A stretch of DNA of 64,000 nt from Pseudomonas guangdongensis (GTDB lineage: Bacteria; Pseudomonadota; Gammaproteobacteria; Pseudomonadales; Pseudomonadaceae): NCBI RefSeq assembly GCF_900105885.1, contig NZ_LT629780.1, forward strand, positions 3,038,001 to 3,102,000, read 5' to 3'. A program made the position numbers and the translations under genes. Positions 56,621-64,000 of this stretch are shown here, piece after piece. Numbering within the stretch: the first letter of the stretch is position 1; the number at the start of each line of letters is the position of its first letter. The notes under the pieces were generated by a model, which worked only from the letters and a program-made list of their open reading frames with translations, was not told the origin of the DNA and ran no database searches.

Positions 56621-57376
56621 TCAGTGCCGGGTCGACGCCTCGTCGGCGTCGGGCTCCAACTGCTGCCAGAGCGCCGGTCCGCCGCAGGCCTTGGCCACTG
56701 CGGCCAGGCGCGCGGCGTGCAGCGCCAGCTCCTCGGCCGAGGCGCGCAGCACCGGGGTGCGCGGCCGGTCGGCGGGCAGGCGGCGGATCTCGGCGGCCGT
56801 CGCGCCGGGGCCGCCGTCCTCGCCGCTCTGCCCGGCCAGCGACAGGCTGGTCTGCCCGCCAGTCATCGCCAGGTAGACGTCGGCGAGGATCTCGGCATCG
56901 AGCAGCGCGCCGTGCAGGTCGCGCCCGGAGTTGTCGACGCCGTAGCGCTTGCACAGCGCATCGAGGTTGTTGCGCTGCCCCGGATGGCGCTCGCGGGCCA
57001 TCAGCAGGGTGTCGAGCACCGTGCAGTGATCGCGGACCTCGCCCAGGTCGCTGCGGCCCTTGAGCAGGGCGAATTCATGGTTGATGAAGCCGATGTCGAA
57101 CGCCGCGTTGTGGATGATCAGCTCGGCGCCCTTGATGAACTCGAAGAACTCGTCGACCACCTCGGCGAAACGCGGCTTGTCGGCGAGGAACTCGTCGGTG
57201 ATGCCGTGCACCGCCATCGCCCCCTCGTCGACCTCGCGCTCGGGGTTGATATAGACGTGGAAGTGCCGGCCGGTCAGACGCCGGCCGATCAGCTCGACGC
57301 AGCCGATCTCGATGATCCGGTGCCCTTCGCGGGGTTCAAGGCCGGTGGTCTCGGTGTCCAGCACCACGTAACGCAT
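56621..57376 (-). CDS. dnaQ: DNA polymerase III epsilon subunit
   Basis: A 251-residue 3'-5' proofreading exonuclease. Exo I is YVVLDTETTGLEPREGHRI at the N-terminus; later motifs are HNAAFDIGFINHE and HGALLDAEILADVYLAM. The C-terminal tail, which binds the alpha subunit, is rich in Ala. It lies 35 bases after rnhA. Confidence 0.95.
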   Translation of the reverse strand: MRYVVLDTETTGLEPREGHRIIEIGCVELIGRRLTGRHFHVYINPEREVDEGAMAVHGITDEFLADKPRFAEVVDEFFEFIKGAELIIHNAAFDIGFINHEFALLKGRSDLGEVRDHCTVLDTLLMARERHPGQRNNLDALCKRYGVDNSGRDLHGALLDAEILADVYLAMTGGQTSLSLAGQSGEDGGPGATAAEIRRLPADRPRTPVLRASAEELALHAARLAAVAKACGGPALWQQLEPDADEASTRH

Positions 57377-57411
57377 AGTCGATACCTGTCTACTGCCAAG
57401 GAGGGAAAGGC

Positions 57412-57855
57412 TCAGCGGCCGTTCAGTTCGCTGACACCGCGGTTGGCCAGTTGGTCGGCGCGCTCGTTGCCAGGATGGCCGTTGTGCCCGCGCACCCACT
57501 GCCAGTGGACCTCGTGGCGGCCGACCTGCTCGTCGAGCACCTGCCAGAGATCGGCGTTCTTCACCGGCTGGCGGCTGGCGGTCTTCCAGCCGCGCTTCTT
57601 CCAGTTCGGCAGCCACTCCTTGATGCCTTTCATCACGTACTCGGAGTCGGTGGTCAGCTGCACCCGGCAATGCCGGTTGAGGGTCTGCAGCGCACGGATC
57701 GCCGCGGTCAGTTCCATGCGGTTGTTGGTGGTCTCGGCCTCGCCGCCCCACAGCTCGCGCTCGACGCCCTTGTAGACCAGCAGGGCGCCCCAGCCGCCGG
57801 GGCCGGGATTGCCCTTGCAGGCGCCATCGGTATAGATCTCGACACTGTCGCTCAT
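57412..57855 (-). CDS. rnhA: ribonuclease HI
   Basis: A 147-residue RNase HI with all four acidic catalytic residues: D in [16 protein letters not shown] in [11 protein letters not shown] in TTDSEYV and D in GNERADQLA. It removes RNA from RNA-DNA hybrids. It overlaps the upstream methyltransferase by four bases (ATGA). Confidence 0.96.
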   Translation of the reverse strand: MSDSVEIYTDGACKGNPGPGGWGALLVYKGVERELWGGEAETTNNRMELTAAIRALQTLNRHCRVQLTTDSEYVMKGIKEWLPNWKKRGWKTASRQPVKNADLWQVLDEQVGRHEVHWQWVRGHNGHPGNERADQLANRGVSELNGR

Positions 57856-58613
57856 GACTCTTTCCTGCCTGGATGACGGCCGACCTTGGCCACGGGCACC
57901 GCGCGCAGCGGTGCCAGCGTGGCACGACGCGGCTGTGGCAGCGGACGCAGGCCGGCGACCAGCTTGCGCGCCACCAGCAGATAGAAGCCGCCGCCCGGTA
58001 GCTGCCAGCGGTCGGCCCAGGGTTCGATAACGCCCAGCCGCGCCTGCCAGCGCGGCGAACGAAGCGGCGGACGATAACACCCGAACCGGCGTTTCTCCAG
58101 CGCGAAGCCCAGCAGGTGCAGCCAGTCGGCGATCCGCGCCGGAGCGATGCAGCGCGCCTGGGCCAGGGCGTCGGTGGCCAGCCAGTGGCGCAGCCCCCAC
58201 AGGCTCCAGGGGTGAATACCGGCGATCAGCAGATGCCCGCCGGGACGCACGCAGCGCGCCGCCTCGCGCAGCAGGCGGTGGGGCGACACGGCGAAGTCCA
58301 GGGCATGCTGCAGCAGCACCAGGTCGGCGCCATGTTCCAGGACCGGCCAGGCATCCTCGGCGCAGACCATCTCCACGCCCGGCAAGGCCGGGCCGAGGCG
58401 CACCGCATGGGTGATATGGCGCAGCGGCGGCGGCGCGCCGACGCAGCTGTAATGCAGCAGGAAGCTGCCGAAATGGCCGTCGAGCTGCTCGGCCAGCAGC
58501 GCCTGCTGGCTCTCCAGCAGCAGGCGGCCCAGCGGCCCGGCGAACCACGCCTGCGCCGTCTCCTGAAGCCGTTGCTGGTCGATGGCCGCACCGCTCAGGG
58601 GATGCTCGCTCAT
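57852..58613 (-). CDS. class I SAM-dependent methyltransferase
   Basis: A 253-residue methyltransferase in the gloB-rnhA-dnaQ neighbourhood, conserved in pseudomonads. The SAM-binding loop is atypical, but [22 protein letters not shown] is clear. Substrate not known. It is divergent from gloB across 76 bases and translationally coupled to rnhA. Confidence 0.82.
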   Translation of the reverse strand: MSEHPLSGAAIDQQRLQETAQAWFAGPLGRLLLESQQALLAEQLDGHFGSFLLHYSCVGAPPPLRHITHAVRLGPALPGVEMVCAEDAWPVLEHGADLVLLQHALDFAVSPHRLLREAARCVRPGGHLLIAGIHPWSLWGLRHWLATDALAQARCIAPARIADWLHLLGFALEKRRFGCYRPPLRSPRWQARLGVIEPWADRWQLPGGGFYLLVARKLVAGLRPLPQPRRATLAPLRAVPVAKVGRHPGRKES

Positions 58614-58689
58614 GCTACCTCCCGTCTGGCATGTCGCCGGTCAGATGCCTACTATGCCGAACCGATTCAGCATAACGACTCCACCGCCC

Positions 58690-59469
58690 ATGATACAGAT
58701 CACCCCGCTGCCCGCCTTCGACGACAACTATATCTGGCTGTTGCAGGACGCCGCGCTCGGCCACTGCGCGGTGGTCGACCCCGGCGACGCCGCGCCGGTG
58801 CTGGCCTGGCTGGCCGAGCACCCGCACTGTCGGCTGGTCGACATCCTGATCACCCACCATCACGGCGACCACACCGGCGGCATCCAGGCCCTCAAGGCGG
58901 CGACCGGCGCGCGGGTCTGCGGCCCGGCGCTGGAGAACATCCCCGGCCGCGACCTGGCGCTGCAGGACGGCCAGACGCTGCGCGTACTGGAGCGCGACTG
59001 GCAGGTGCTGCAGGTGCCGGGGCATACCGCCGGGCACATCGCCCTGTTCGGCGGCGACGCCGAGCAGCCGCTGCTGTTCTGCGGCGACACCCTGTTCAGC
59101 GCCGGCTGCGGCCGGCTGTTCGAGGGCAGCGCCGAGCAGATGCACGCCTCGCTGCAGCGCCTCGCCGCCCTGCCGGCGCAGACCCGCGTCTGCTGCACCC
59201 ACGAGTACACCCTGAGCAACCTGCGCTTCGCCCTGGCGGTGGAGCCGGACAATCCCGCCCTGCAAGAGTACCAGCAGCGCGCCGCGGCACAGCGTGCCGC
59301 CGGCCAGCCGACCCTGCCGTCCAGCCTGGCGCTGGAGCTGGCCATCAACCCGTTCCTGCGCACCGGCGAAACGGCAATCCGACGAAATGCCGAGGTCCGC
59401 GCCGGACGCCCGCTGGAGACGCATGCCGAGGTGTTTGCCGCGCTGCGGGCCTGGAAGGACGTCTTCTGA
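58690..59469 (+). CDS. gloB: hydroxyacylglutathione hydrolase (glyoxalase II)
   Basis: A 259-residue metallo-beta-lactamase-fold enzyme hydrolysing S-lactoylglutathione. The metal motif [10 protein letters not shown] is near residues 54-63, with further ligands in GHTAGHI, FCGDTLF and [14 protein letters not shown]. It is the detoxification step for methylglyoxal. The ATG is at 58690. Confidence 0.95.
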   Translation: MIQITPLPAFDDNYIWLLQDAALGHCAVVDPGDAAPVLAWLAEHPHCRLVDILITHHHGDHTGGIQALKAATGARVCGPALENIPGRDLALQDGQTLRVLERDWQVLQVPGHTAGHIALFGGDAEQPLLFCGDTLFSAGCGRLFEGSAEQMHASLQRLAALPAQTRVCCTHEYTLSNLRFALAVEPDNPALQEYQQRAAAQRAAGQPTLPSSLALELAINPFLRTGETAIRRNAEVRAGRPLETHAEVFAALRAWKDVF

Positions 59470-59545
59470 ACGGCGGCGAAACCTTGACCCTCCCCGGGGC
59501 GGTTCCTAGAATCCCCCGACTTTTGATCAGGGAAATCGCCCGCCG

Positions 59546-61111
59546 ATGCCACCGCCAACGCACCCGAGCAGCGCCCCGTCCTCCCTGTACAGGCTGAGCC
59601 GGCTGCTGCTCGTCGCGTTGCTGCTGGTGCTGGCCGGCTGCCAGAGCCGCGGCGGCGACGCCGGTCGCGACACCGACCGCGCCGTGGCCGTCGAGCCGCC
59701 GGTGGAGTGGGACAACCGCCTGCAGCGGCCCCGCGAGGCCCGCGACATCTGGGAGCGGATCCGCGCCGGCTACCGCCTGCAGGACCAGATCGGCACCCAC
59801 CCGCGCATCGAGCGCCAGCGCTTCGGCCTGGCCAGCCGCCCGGCCTCGATCCAGCAGATCGCCGAGCGCAGCGGCCCCTACATCCACTACATCGTCGAGC
59901 GCCTCGAAGAGAACGACATGCCGCTGGAGCTGGCGCTGCTGCCGATGATCGAAAGCTCCTACAACCCGCTGGCCTACTCGCCGGCCCAGGCCGCCGGCCT
60001 CTGGCAGTTCATCCCCTCCACCGGCCGCCACTTCAACCTGCGCCAGACCAACTGGTACGACGGCCGCCGCGACATCACCGCCTCGACCAATGCGGCGATC
60101 AGCTACCTCAAGCGCCTGCACGACATGTTCAACGGCGACTGGCTGCTGGCGCTGGCCGCCTACAACGCCGGCGAAGGCACGGTCAGCCGCGCCATCGAGC
60201 GCAACGCCCGCCAGGGCCTGCCCACCGACTACTGGAACCTGCCGCTGCCGCGGGAAACCCAGGACTACGTGCCCAAGCTGCTCGCCGTGTCGCAGATCAT
60301 CCAGGCGCCGGCCAGCTACGGCGTGCGCCTGGCGCCGATCGCCAACGAACCCTATTTCGAGAAGGTCGCCATCGCCCACCAGCTCGACCTGTCGCGCATC
60401 GCCGACCTGGCCGACATGGACGAGGACGAGCTGTTCCAGCTCAATCCGGCCTTCAAGCAGCGCATCACCCTCGACGGGCCCAAGCACCTGCTGGTGCCGG
60501 TGGACAAGGCCGAGGAACTGAGCGCCAGCCTGGCCAACCTGCCGCCGAGCAGCCAGGTGCAGTGGCGCAACTACCGGGTGCGCGGCGGCGACAGCCTGCA
60601 CGATATCGCCAACCGCCACCATGTCACGGTCGCCACCCTGCGCGACATCAACCGCCTCAACGGCAACCGTCTGCGGGTCGGCCAGTCGCTGCTGATCCCC
60701 CAGGCGCCCGGCACGCCGCAGACACCCCTGTACGCCCGCGAGCAGCGCGCGCCGGCCAAGCCGGTCGCCGCCCCCCGGCCGAGCCATTACCGGGTGCGCA
60801 GCGGCGACAACCTGTGGGACATCGCCAAGCGCCACAACGTGGCGGTCGCCGACCTGCAGCGCTGGAACCGCCTCAAGGGCCACAGCCTGCGCGCCGGCCA
60901 GACCCTCGCCCTGCAGGGCGGCCGCGCCGCCACTGGCCAGGCGCCCGGCAAGTCCTCGGCCACCTACTACAAGGTACGCAGCGGCGACTCGCTGTACGCC
61001 ATCGCCCAGCGCTTCTCGGTCGACATGCAGCACCTCAAGCGCTGGAACCCCAGACTCGGCTCGCGGATCAAACCCGGGCAGGTGCTGACCCTCTACCTGC
61101 AGCGCCGCTGA
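59546..61111 (+). CDS. mltD: membrane-bound lytic transglycosylase D
   Basis: A 521-residue lipoprotein (lipobox LVLAGC near residue 32) with an SLT domain. The catalytic Glu is in LLPMIESSYNPLAYS, and QAAGLWQFIPSTGR follows. Three LysM domains occupy the C-terminal part (NYRVRGGDSLHDIANRHHV, HYRVRSGDNLWDIAKRHNV, YYKVRSGDSLYAIAQRFSV). It cleaves peptidoglycan glycan strands. Confidence 0.95.
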   Translation: MPPPTHPSSAPSSLYRLSRLLLVALLLVLAGCQSRGGDAGRDTDRAVAVEPPVEWDNRLQRPREARDIWERIRAGYRLQDQIGTHPRIERQRFGLASRPASIQQIAERSGPYIHYIVERLEENDMPLELALLPMIESSYNPLAYSPAQAAGLWQFIPSTGRHFNLRQTNWYDGRRDITASTNAAISYLKRLHDMFNGDWLLALAAYNAGEGTVSRAIERNARQGLPTDYWNLPLPRETQDYVPKLLAVSQIIQAPASYGVRLAPIANEPYFEKVAIAHQLDLSRIADLADMDEDELFQLNPAFKQRITLDGPKHLLVPVDKAEELSASLANLPPSSQVQWRNYRVRGGDSLHDIANRHHVTVATLRDINRLNGNRLRVGQSLLIPQAPGTPQTPLYAREQRAPAKPVAAPRPSHYRVRSGDNLWDIAKRHNVAVADLQRWNRLKGHSLRAGQTLALQGGRAATGQAPGKSSATYYKVRSGDSLYAIAQRFSVDMQHLKRWNPRLGSRIKPGQVLTLYLQRR

Positions 61112-61213
61112 AGGCCGCGGGGCGCGCCCCGGAGCCGCCCTTTTTCCTGCCGATACAAGCTGTTACTGTAGCTCGCCCCTTTTTCAAGAATGCCACGGAC
61201 CGGACCTCACCCG

Positions 61214-63043
61214 ATGAGTCGTCTCCTCGCCCTGCTGCTCGGTCTGGCTGCCTGCCTGCCGGTTGCTGCCGCCATCACGGAAAGCCACGGCTACGCCCAG
61301 TTCGGCGCGCTGAAGTATCCGGCCAGCTTCCGCCACTTCGACTGGGTCAACCCCGACGCCCCCAAGGGCGGCAGCATCCGCATCATGGGCGCCGGCACCT
61401 TCGACACCCTCAACCCCTACACCCTCAAGGGCACCAGCCCGAGCGCCACGGGCAACTTCGTCCAGTACGGCATCAGCGAGCTGAACGCGCCGCTGATGGT
61501 CGGCACCGGCTTCTACGACCCCTCCGGCGACGAGCCGACCTCCAGCTACGGGCTGGTTGCTGCCTCGGTGGAGTACAGCGAGGACCGCAGCTGGGCGGTG
61601 TTCAACCTGCGCCCCGAGGCGCGCTTCCACGACGGCAAGCCGATCACCGCCTACGACGTGGCCTTCTCCTACCGCCTGCTGCGCCGCGAGGGACACCCGC
61701 AGTACCGCACCGCCCTGCAGGAAGTGCAGCGGGTCGACATCCTCAACCGCCAGCGGGTGCGTTTCGTGTTCAAGCGCAGCGGCAACCCGCTGCTGATCCT
61801 GCGCCTCGGCGAGCTGCCGGTGCTGCCTCAGCACTACTGGAGCGGCCGCGACTTCAAGGCCACCACCTTCGAGCCGCCGCTGGGCAGCGGCCCCTACCGG
61901 ATCGCCCAGGTGGTGCCGGGACGACGCCTGGTGTTCGAGCGGGTCAGGGACTGGTGGGGCGCGTCGTTGCCGGTCAATCGCGGCAAGTACAACTTCGACC
62001 GCGTCGAGGTGGAGTTCTACCGCGACAACCATGTCGCCTTCGAGGCGTTCAAGGCCGGCGAATTCGACTTCTACATCGAGAACCAGGCGAAGAACTGGGC
62101 CAACGGCTACGACTTCCCGGCCCTGCAGCGCGGCGAGGTGCTGCGCGCGGAAATCCCCCACCGGATTCCCACCCAGACCCAGGCGCTGTTCATGAACACC
62201 CGCCGCCCGGCCTTCGCCGACGTGCGGGTGCGCGAGGCGCTGGGCCTGCTGTTCGACTTCGAGTGGAGCAACCGCACGCTGTTCAACGGCGCCTACAGCC
62301 GCGCCACCAGCTACTACCCCAACAGCGAGTTCGCCGCCCGGGACATTCCCCAGGGCGAGGAATGGCTGCTGCTGTCGCCGTACCGCAAGCAGTTGCCGGC
62401 CGGGCTGTTCACCGCGGCGCCGCAGATGCCCAGGACCGACGGACACGGCATCCCGCGCGAAACCCTGCGCCGCGCCCTCGACCTGCTCGCCGCCGCCGGC
62501 TGGAAATCCTCCGCCGCCGGCCTGGTCAACGGCCGCGGCCAGCCGCTGAGCTTCGAGATCCTGCTGGTCAACCCGAGCCTGGAGCGCATCCTCCAGCCCT
62601 ACCGCGACAACCTCGCGCGCCTCGGCATCCGCGCCAGCCTGCGCACCGTCGACCGTGCCCAGTACAAGCAGCGCATCGACGGCTTCGACTACGACATGAT
62701 CCTGATGACCCTGCCGCAGACCCTCAGCCCCGGGCTGGAGCAGTGGCAGTACTTCCACTCCAGCCAGCTCGCCGTGCGCGGCAGCCGCAACTATGCTGGC
62801 GTGAACCATCCGGTGGTCGACGCCCTGCTCGACAGGCTGCTCGCCGCGCAGAGCCGCGAGCAACAGGTGGCGGCCGCCCGCGCCCTCGACCGGGTGCTGC
62901 TCAGCCAGCACTACAGCATCCCCAACTGGTACAGCGACCACCACCGCCTGGCCTGGCGCAACCGCTTCGCCCACGTCACCACGCCGCCCTATACCCTCGG
63001 CCTGCGGGCCTGGTGGCTCAAGACTCCGGAGACTGCCCGATGA
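61214..63043 (+). CDS. nppA1: peptide ABC transporter substrate-binding protein (NppA1-like)
   Basis: A 609-residue SBP_bac_5-family periplasmic protein with a signal peptide. FDWVNPDAPKGGSIRIMG is typical of the YejA/NppA group. In P. aeruginosa NppA1A2BCD takes up nucleoside-peptide antibiotics and other peptides. The start at 61214 has a poor ribosome binding site. It overlaps the next gene by four bases. Confidence 0.87.
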   Translation: MSRLLALLLGLAACLPVAAAITESHGYAQFGALKYPASFRHFDWVNPDAPKGGSIRIMGAGTFDTLNPYTLKGTSPSATGNFVQYGISELNAPLMVGTGFYDPSGDEPTSSYGLVAASVEYSEDRSWAVFNLRPEARFHDGKPITAYDVAFSYRLLRREGHPQYRTALQEVQRVDILNRQRVRFVFKRSGNPLLILRLGELPVLPQHYWSGRDFKATTFEPPLGSGPYRIAQVVPGRRLVFERVRDWWGASLPVNRGKYNFDRVEVEFYRDNHVAFEAFKAGEFDFYIENQAKNWANGYDFPALQRGEVLRAEIPHRIPTQTQALFMNTRRPAFADVRVREALGLLFDFEWSNRTLFNGAYSRATSYYPNSEFAARDIPQGEEWLLLSPYRKQLPAGLFTAAPQMPRTDGHGIPRETLRRALDLLAAAGWKSSAAGLVNGRGQPLSFEILLVNPSLERILQPYRDNLARLGIRASLRTVDRAQYKQRIDGFDYDMILMTLPQTLSPGLEQWQYFHSSQLAVRGSRNYAGVNHPVVDALLDRLLAAQSREQQVAAARALDRVLLSQHYSIPNWYSDHHRLAWRNRFAHVTTPPYTLGLRAWWLKTPETAR

Positions 63044-64000
63044 GCGCCTTCCTGCGCGGCATCCGCCGCATCGCCGCCGGCAGCGTCCTGCTGCTCGCCG
63101 GCGTCCTCAACGCCAGCGCTGCCGGCCGCCACGCCCTGACCCTCTACGACGAGGCACCCAAGTACCCCGCTGGCTTCGCCCACTTCGACTATGTGAACCC
63201 CGACGCCCCCAAGGGCGGCACCCTGCGTCAGGCCGGCTTCGGCGGCTTCGACAGCCTCAACCCGTTCATCAACAAGGGCGTGGCCGCCGACGAGATCGGT
63301 CTGGTCTACGACACCCTGACCAAACGCAGCCTCGACGAGCCGTTCACCGAATACGGCCTGCTCGCCGAACGCATCGAGAAGGCCGCGGACAACCGCTGGG
63401 TGCGCTTTCGCCTGCGCCCGGAAGCGCGTTTCCACGACGGCGCGCCGGTGACCGCCGCCGACGTGGTGTTCAGCTTCGACACCCTGATGAAGGACGGCGC
63501 GCCGCAGTACAAGGCCTACTACGCCGACGTCGAGAAGGCGGTGGCCGAGGACCGCCATACCGTGCGCTTCGACTTCCGCCAGGCCGGCAACCGCGAGCTG
63601 CCGCTGATCGTCGGCCAGCTGCCGGTGCTGCCGCAACACGCCTGGGAAGGCCGCGAGTTCGCCCGCACCAGCCTGGAGCCGCCGCTGGGCAGCGGCCCCT
63701 ACCGGGTCGCCGAGGTACAGGCCGGGCGCAGCATCCGCTACACGCGGGTCGCGGACTGGTGGGGCAAGGACCTGCCGGTCAACCGCGGCCAGTACAACTT
63801 CGACAGCCTGGTGATCGACTATTACCGCGACAACACCGTAGCCCTGGAGGCGCTCAAGGCCGGGCAGTTCGATTTCTGGATCGAGACCAGCGCGAAGAAC
63901 TGGGCCACCGCCTACGACACCCCGGCGGTGCGCGACGGCCGCCTGATCAGGGAAGAGATCGCCAACCACAACCCGACCGGCATGCAGGGCTTCATCTTCA
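63040..64000 (+). CDS. nppA2: peptide ABC transporter substrate-binding protein (NppA2-like), partial
   Basis: About 320 residues are visible before the window ends. It is a paralogue of the preceding gene, sharing FVNPDAPKGG-like (FDYVNPDAPKGGTLRQ), RPEARFHDGAPVTAADVVFSF and EPPLGSGPYRVAEV. It has its own signal peptide. The ATG overlaps the nppA1 stop (ATGA). Permease and ATPase genes are expected beyond the window. Confidence 0.88.
   Translation, partial: MSAFLRGIRRIAAGSVLLLAGVLNASAAGRHALTLYDEAPKYPAGFAHFDYVNPDAPKGGTLRQAGFGGFDSLNPFINKGVAADEIGLVYDTLTKRSLDEPFTEYGLLAERIEKAADNRWVRFRLRPEARFHDGAPVTAADVVFSFDTLMKDGAPQYKAYYADVEKAVAEDRHTVRFDFRQAGNRELPLIVGQLPVLPQHAWEGREFARTSLEPPLGSGPYRVAEVQAGRSIRYTRVADWWGKDLPVNRGQYNFDSLVIDYYRDNTVALEALKAGQFDFWIETSAKNWATAYDTPAVRDGRLIREEIANHNPTGMQGFIF

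Overview
The window is high-GC gammaproteobacterial chromosome and almost certainly a Pseudomonas of the P. aeruginosa lineage. The grounds are gene families and gene order recalled from P. aeruginosa, not a database search. Recognisable blocks are thrS-infC-rpmI-rplT-pheS-pheT-ihfA; idh with Nudix-mnmA-hflD-purB-roxA-GNAT-secretin-like-aceA; and nudC-fimL-ldcA-dnaQ-rnhA-methyltransferase-gloB-mltD-nppA1-nppA2. Also present are cyaB, pcpS, a class Ia nrdAB with two ATP-cones, and the PA2778/PA2779 pair.

Region 1 (1-9.8 kb) is accessory. A DUF499 ATPase runs off the left edge and is the likely first gene of a defence-type operon. Next come a two-gene operon of a secreted six-repeat acidic protein and an ADP-ribosylglycohydrolase, then small unknown genes. 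A CP4-57/P4-like cluster follows: a YfjJ/inovirus-Gp2-like protein with HUH-like motifs, AlpA, and divergent YfjI. An IS66 remnant with a nonsense codon separates this from a tRNA-Pro(GGG), the probable integration target. No integrase was found.

Region 2 (9.8-21.8 kb) holds a nitroreductase, a cysteine-cluster protein, cyaB, pcpS and nrdA-nrdB. The leader of nrdA carries DnaA boxes and NrdR boxes, including a pair exactly 31 bp apart. After nrdB lies a low-GC AAA-type ATPase gene split by an intact IS630-family element. Removing the element and one TA copy restores the frame exactly.

Region 3 (21.8-30 kb) is the translation operon on the minus strand, in which infC uses an ATT start, followed by an alpha/beta hydrolase and two tandem tRNA-Val(GAC) genes.

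Region 4 (30-39 kb) contains a PauB-like amine oxidase, the PA2778/PA2779 pair, a chemoreceptor, the translationally coupled tusDCBE-ybiB cluster (tRNA 2-thiolation), a Bax-inhibitor-like membrane protein and tRNA-Ser(UGA).

Region 5 (39-51 kb) links monomeric isocitrate dehydrogenase to isocitrate lyase (aceA). The aceA leader has two TGTAGT/ACTACA inverted repeats, probably RccR operators, with a sigma70-type promoter beside the first. Between the two enzymes are tRNA modification (mnmA), hflD, purB and the ribosomal oxygenase roxA.

Region 6 (51-64 kb) contains a TSUP transporter, nudC overlapping fimL (a cAMP/twitching regulator that in P. aeruginosa works through CyaB, also in this window), ldcA, dnaQ-rnhA-methyltransferase, gloB, mltD and two peptide-binding proteins of an Npp-type transporter, the last truncated by the window edge.
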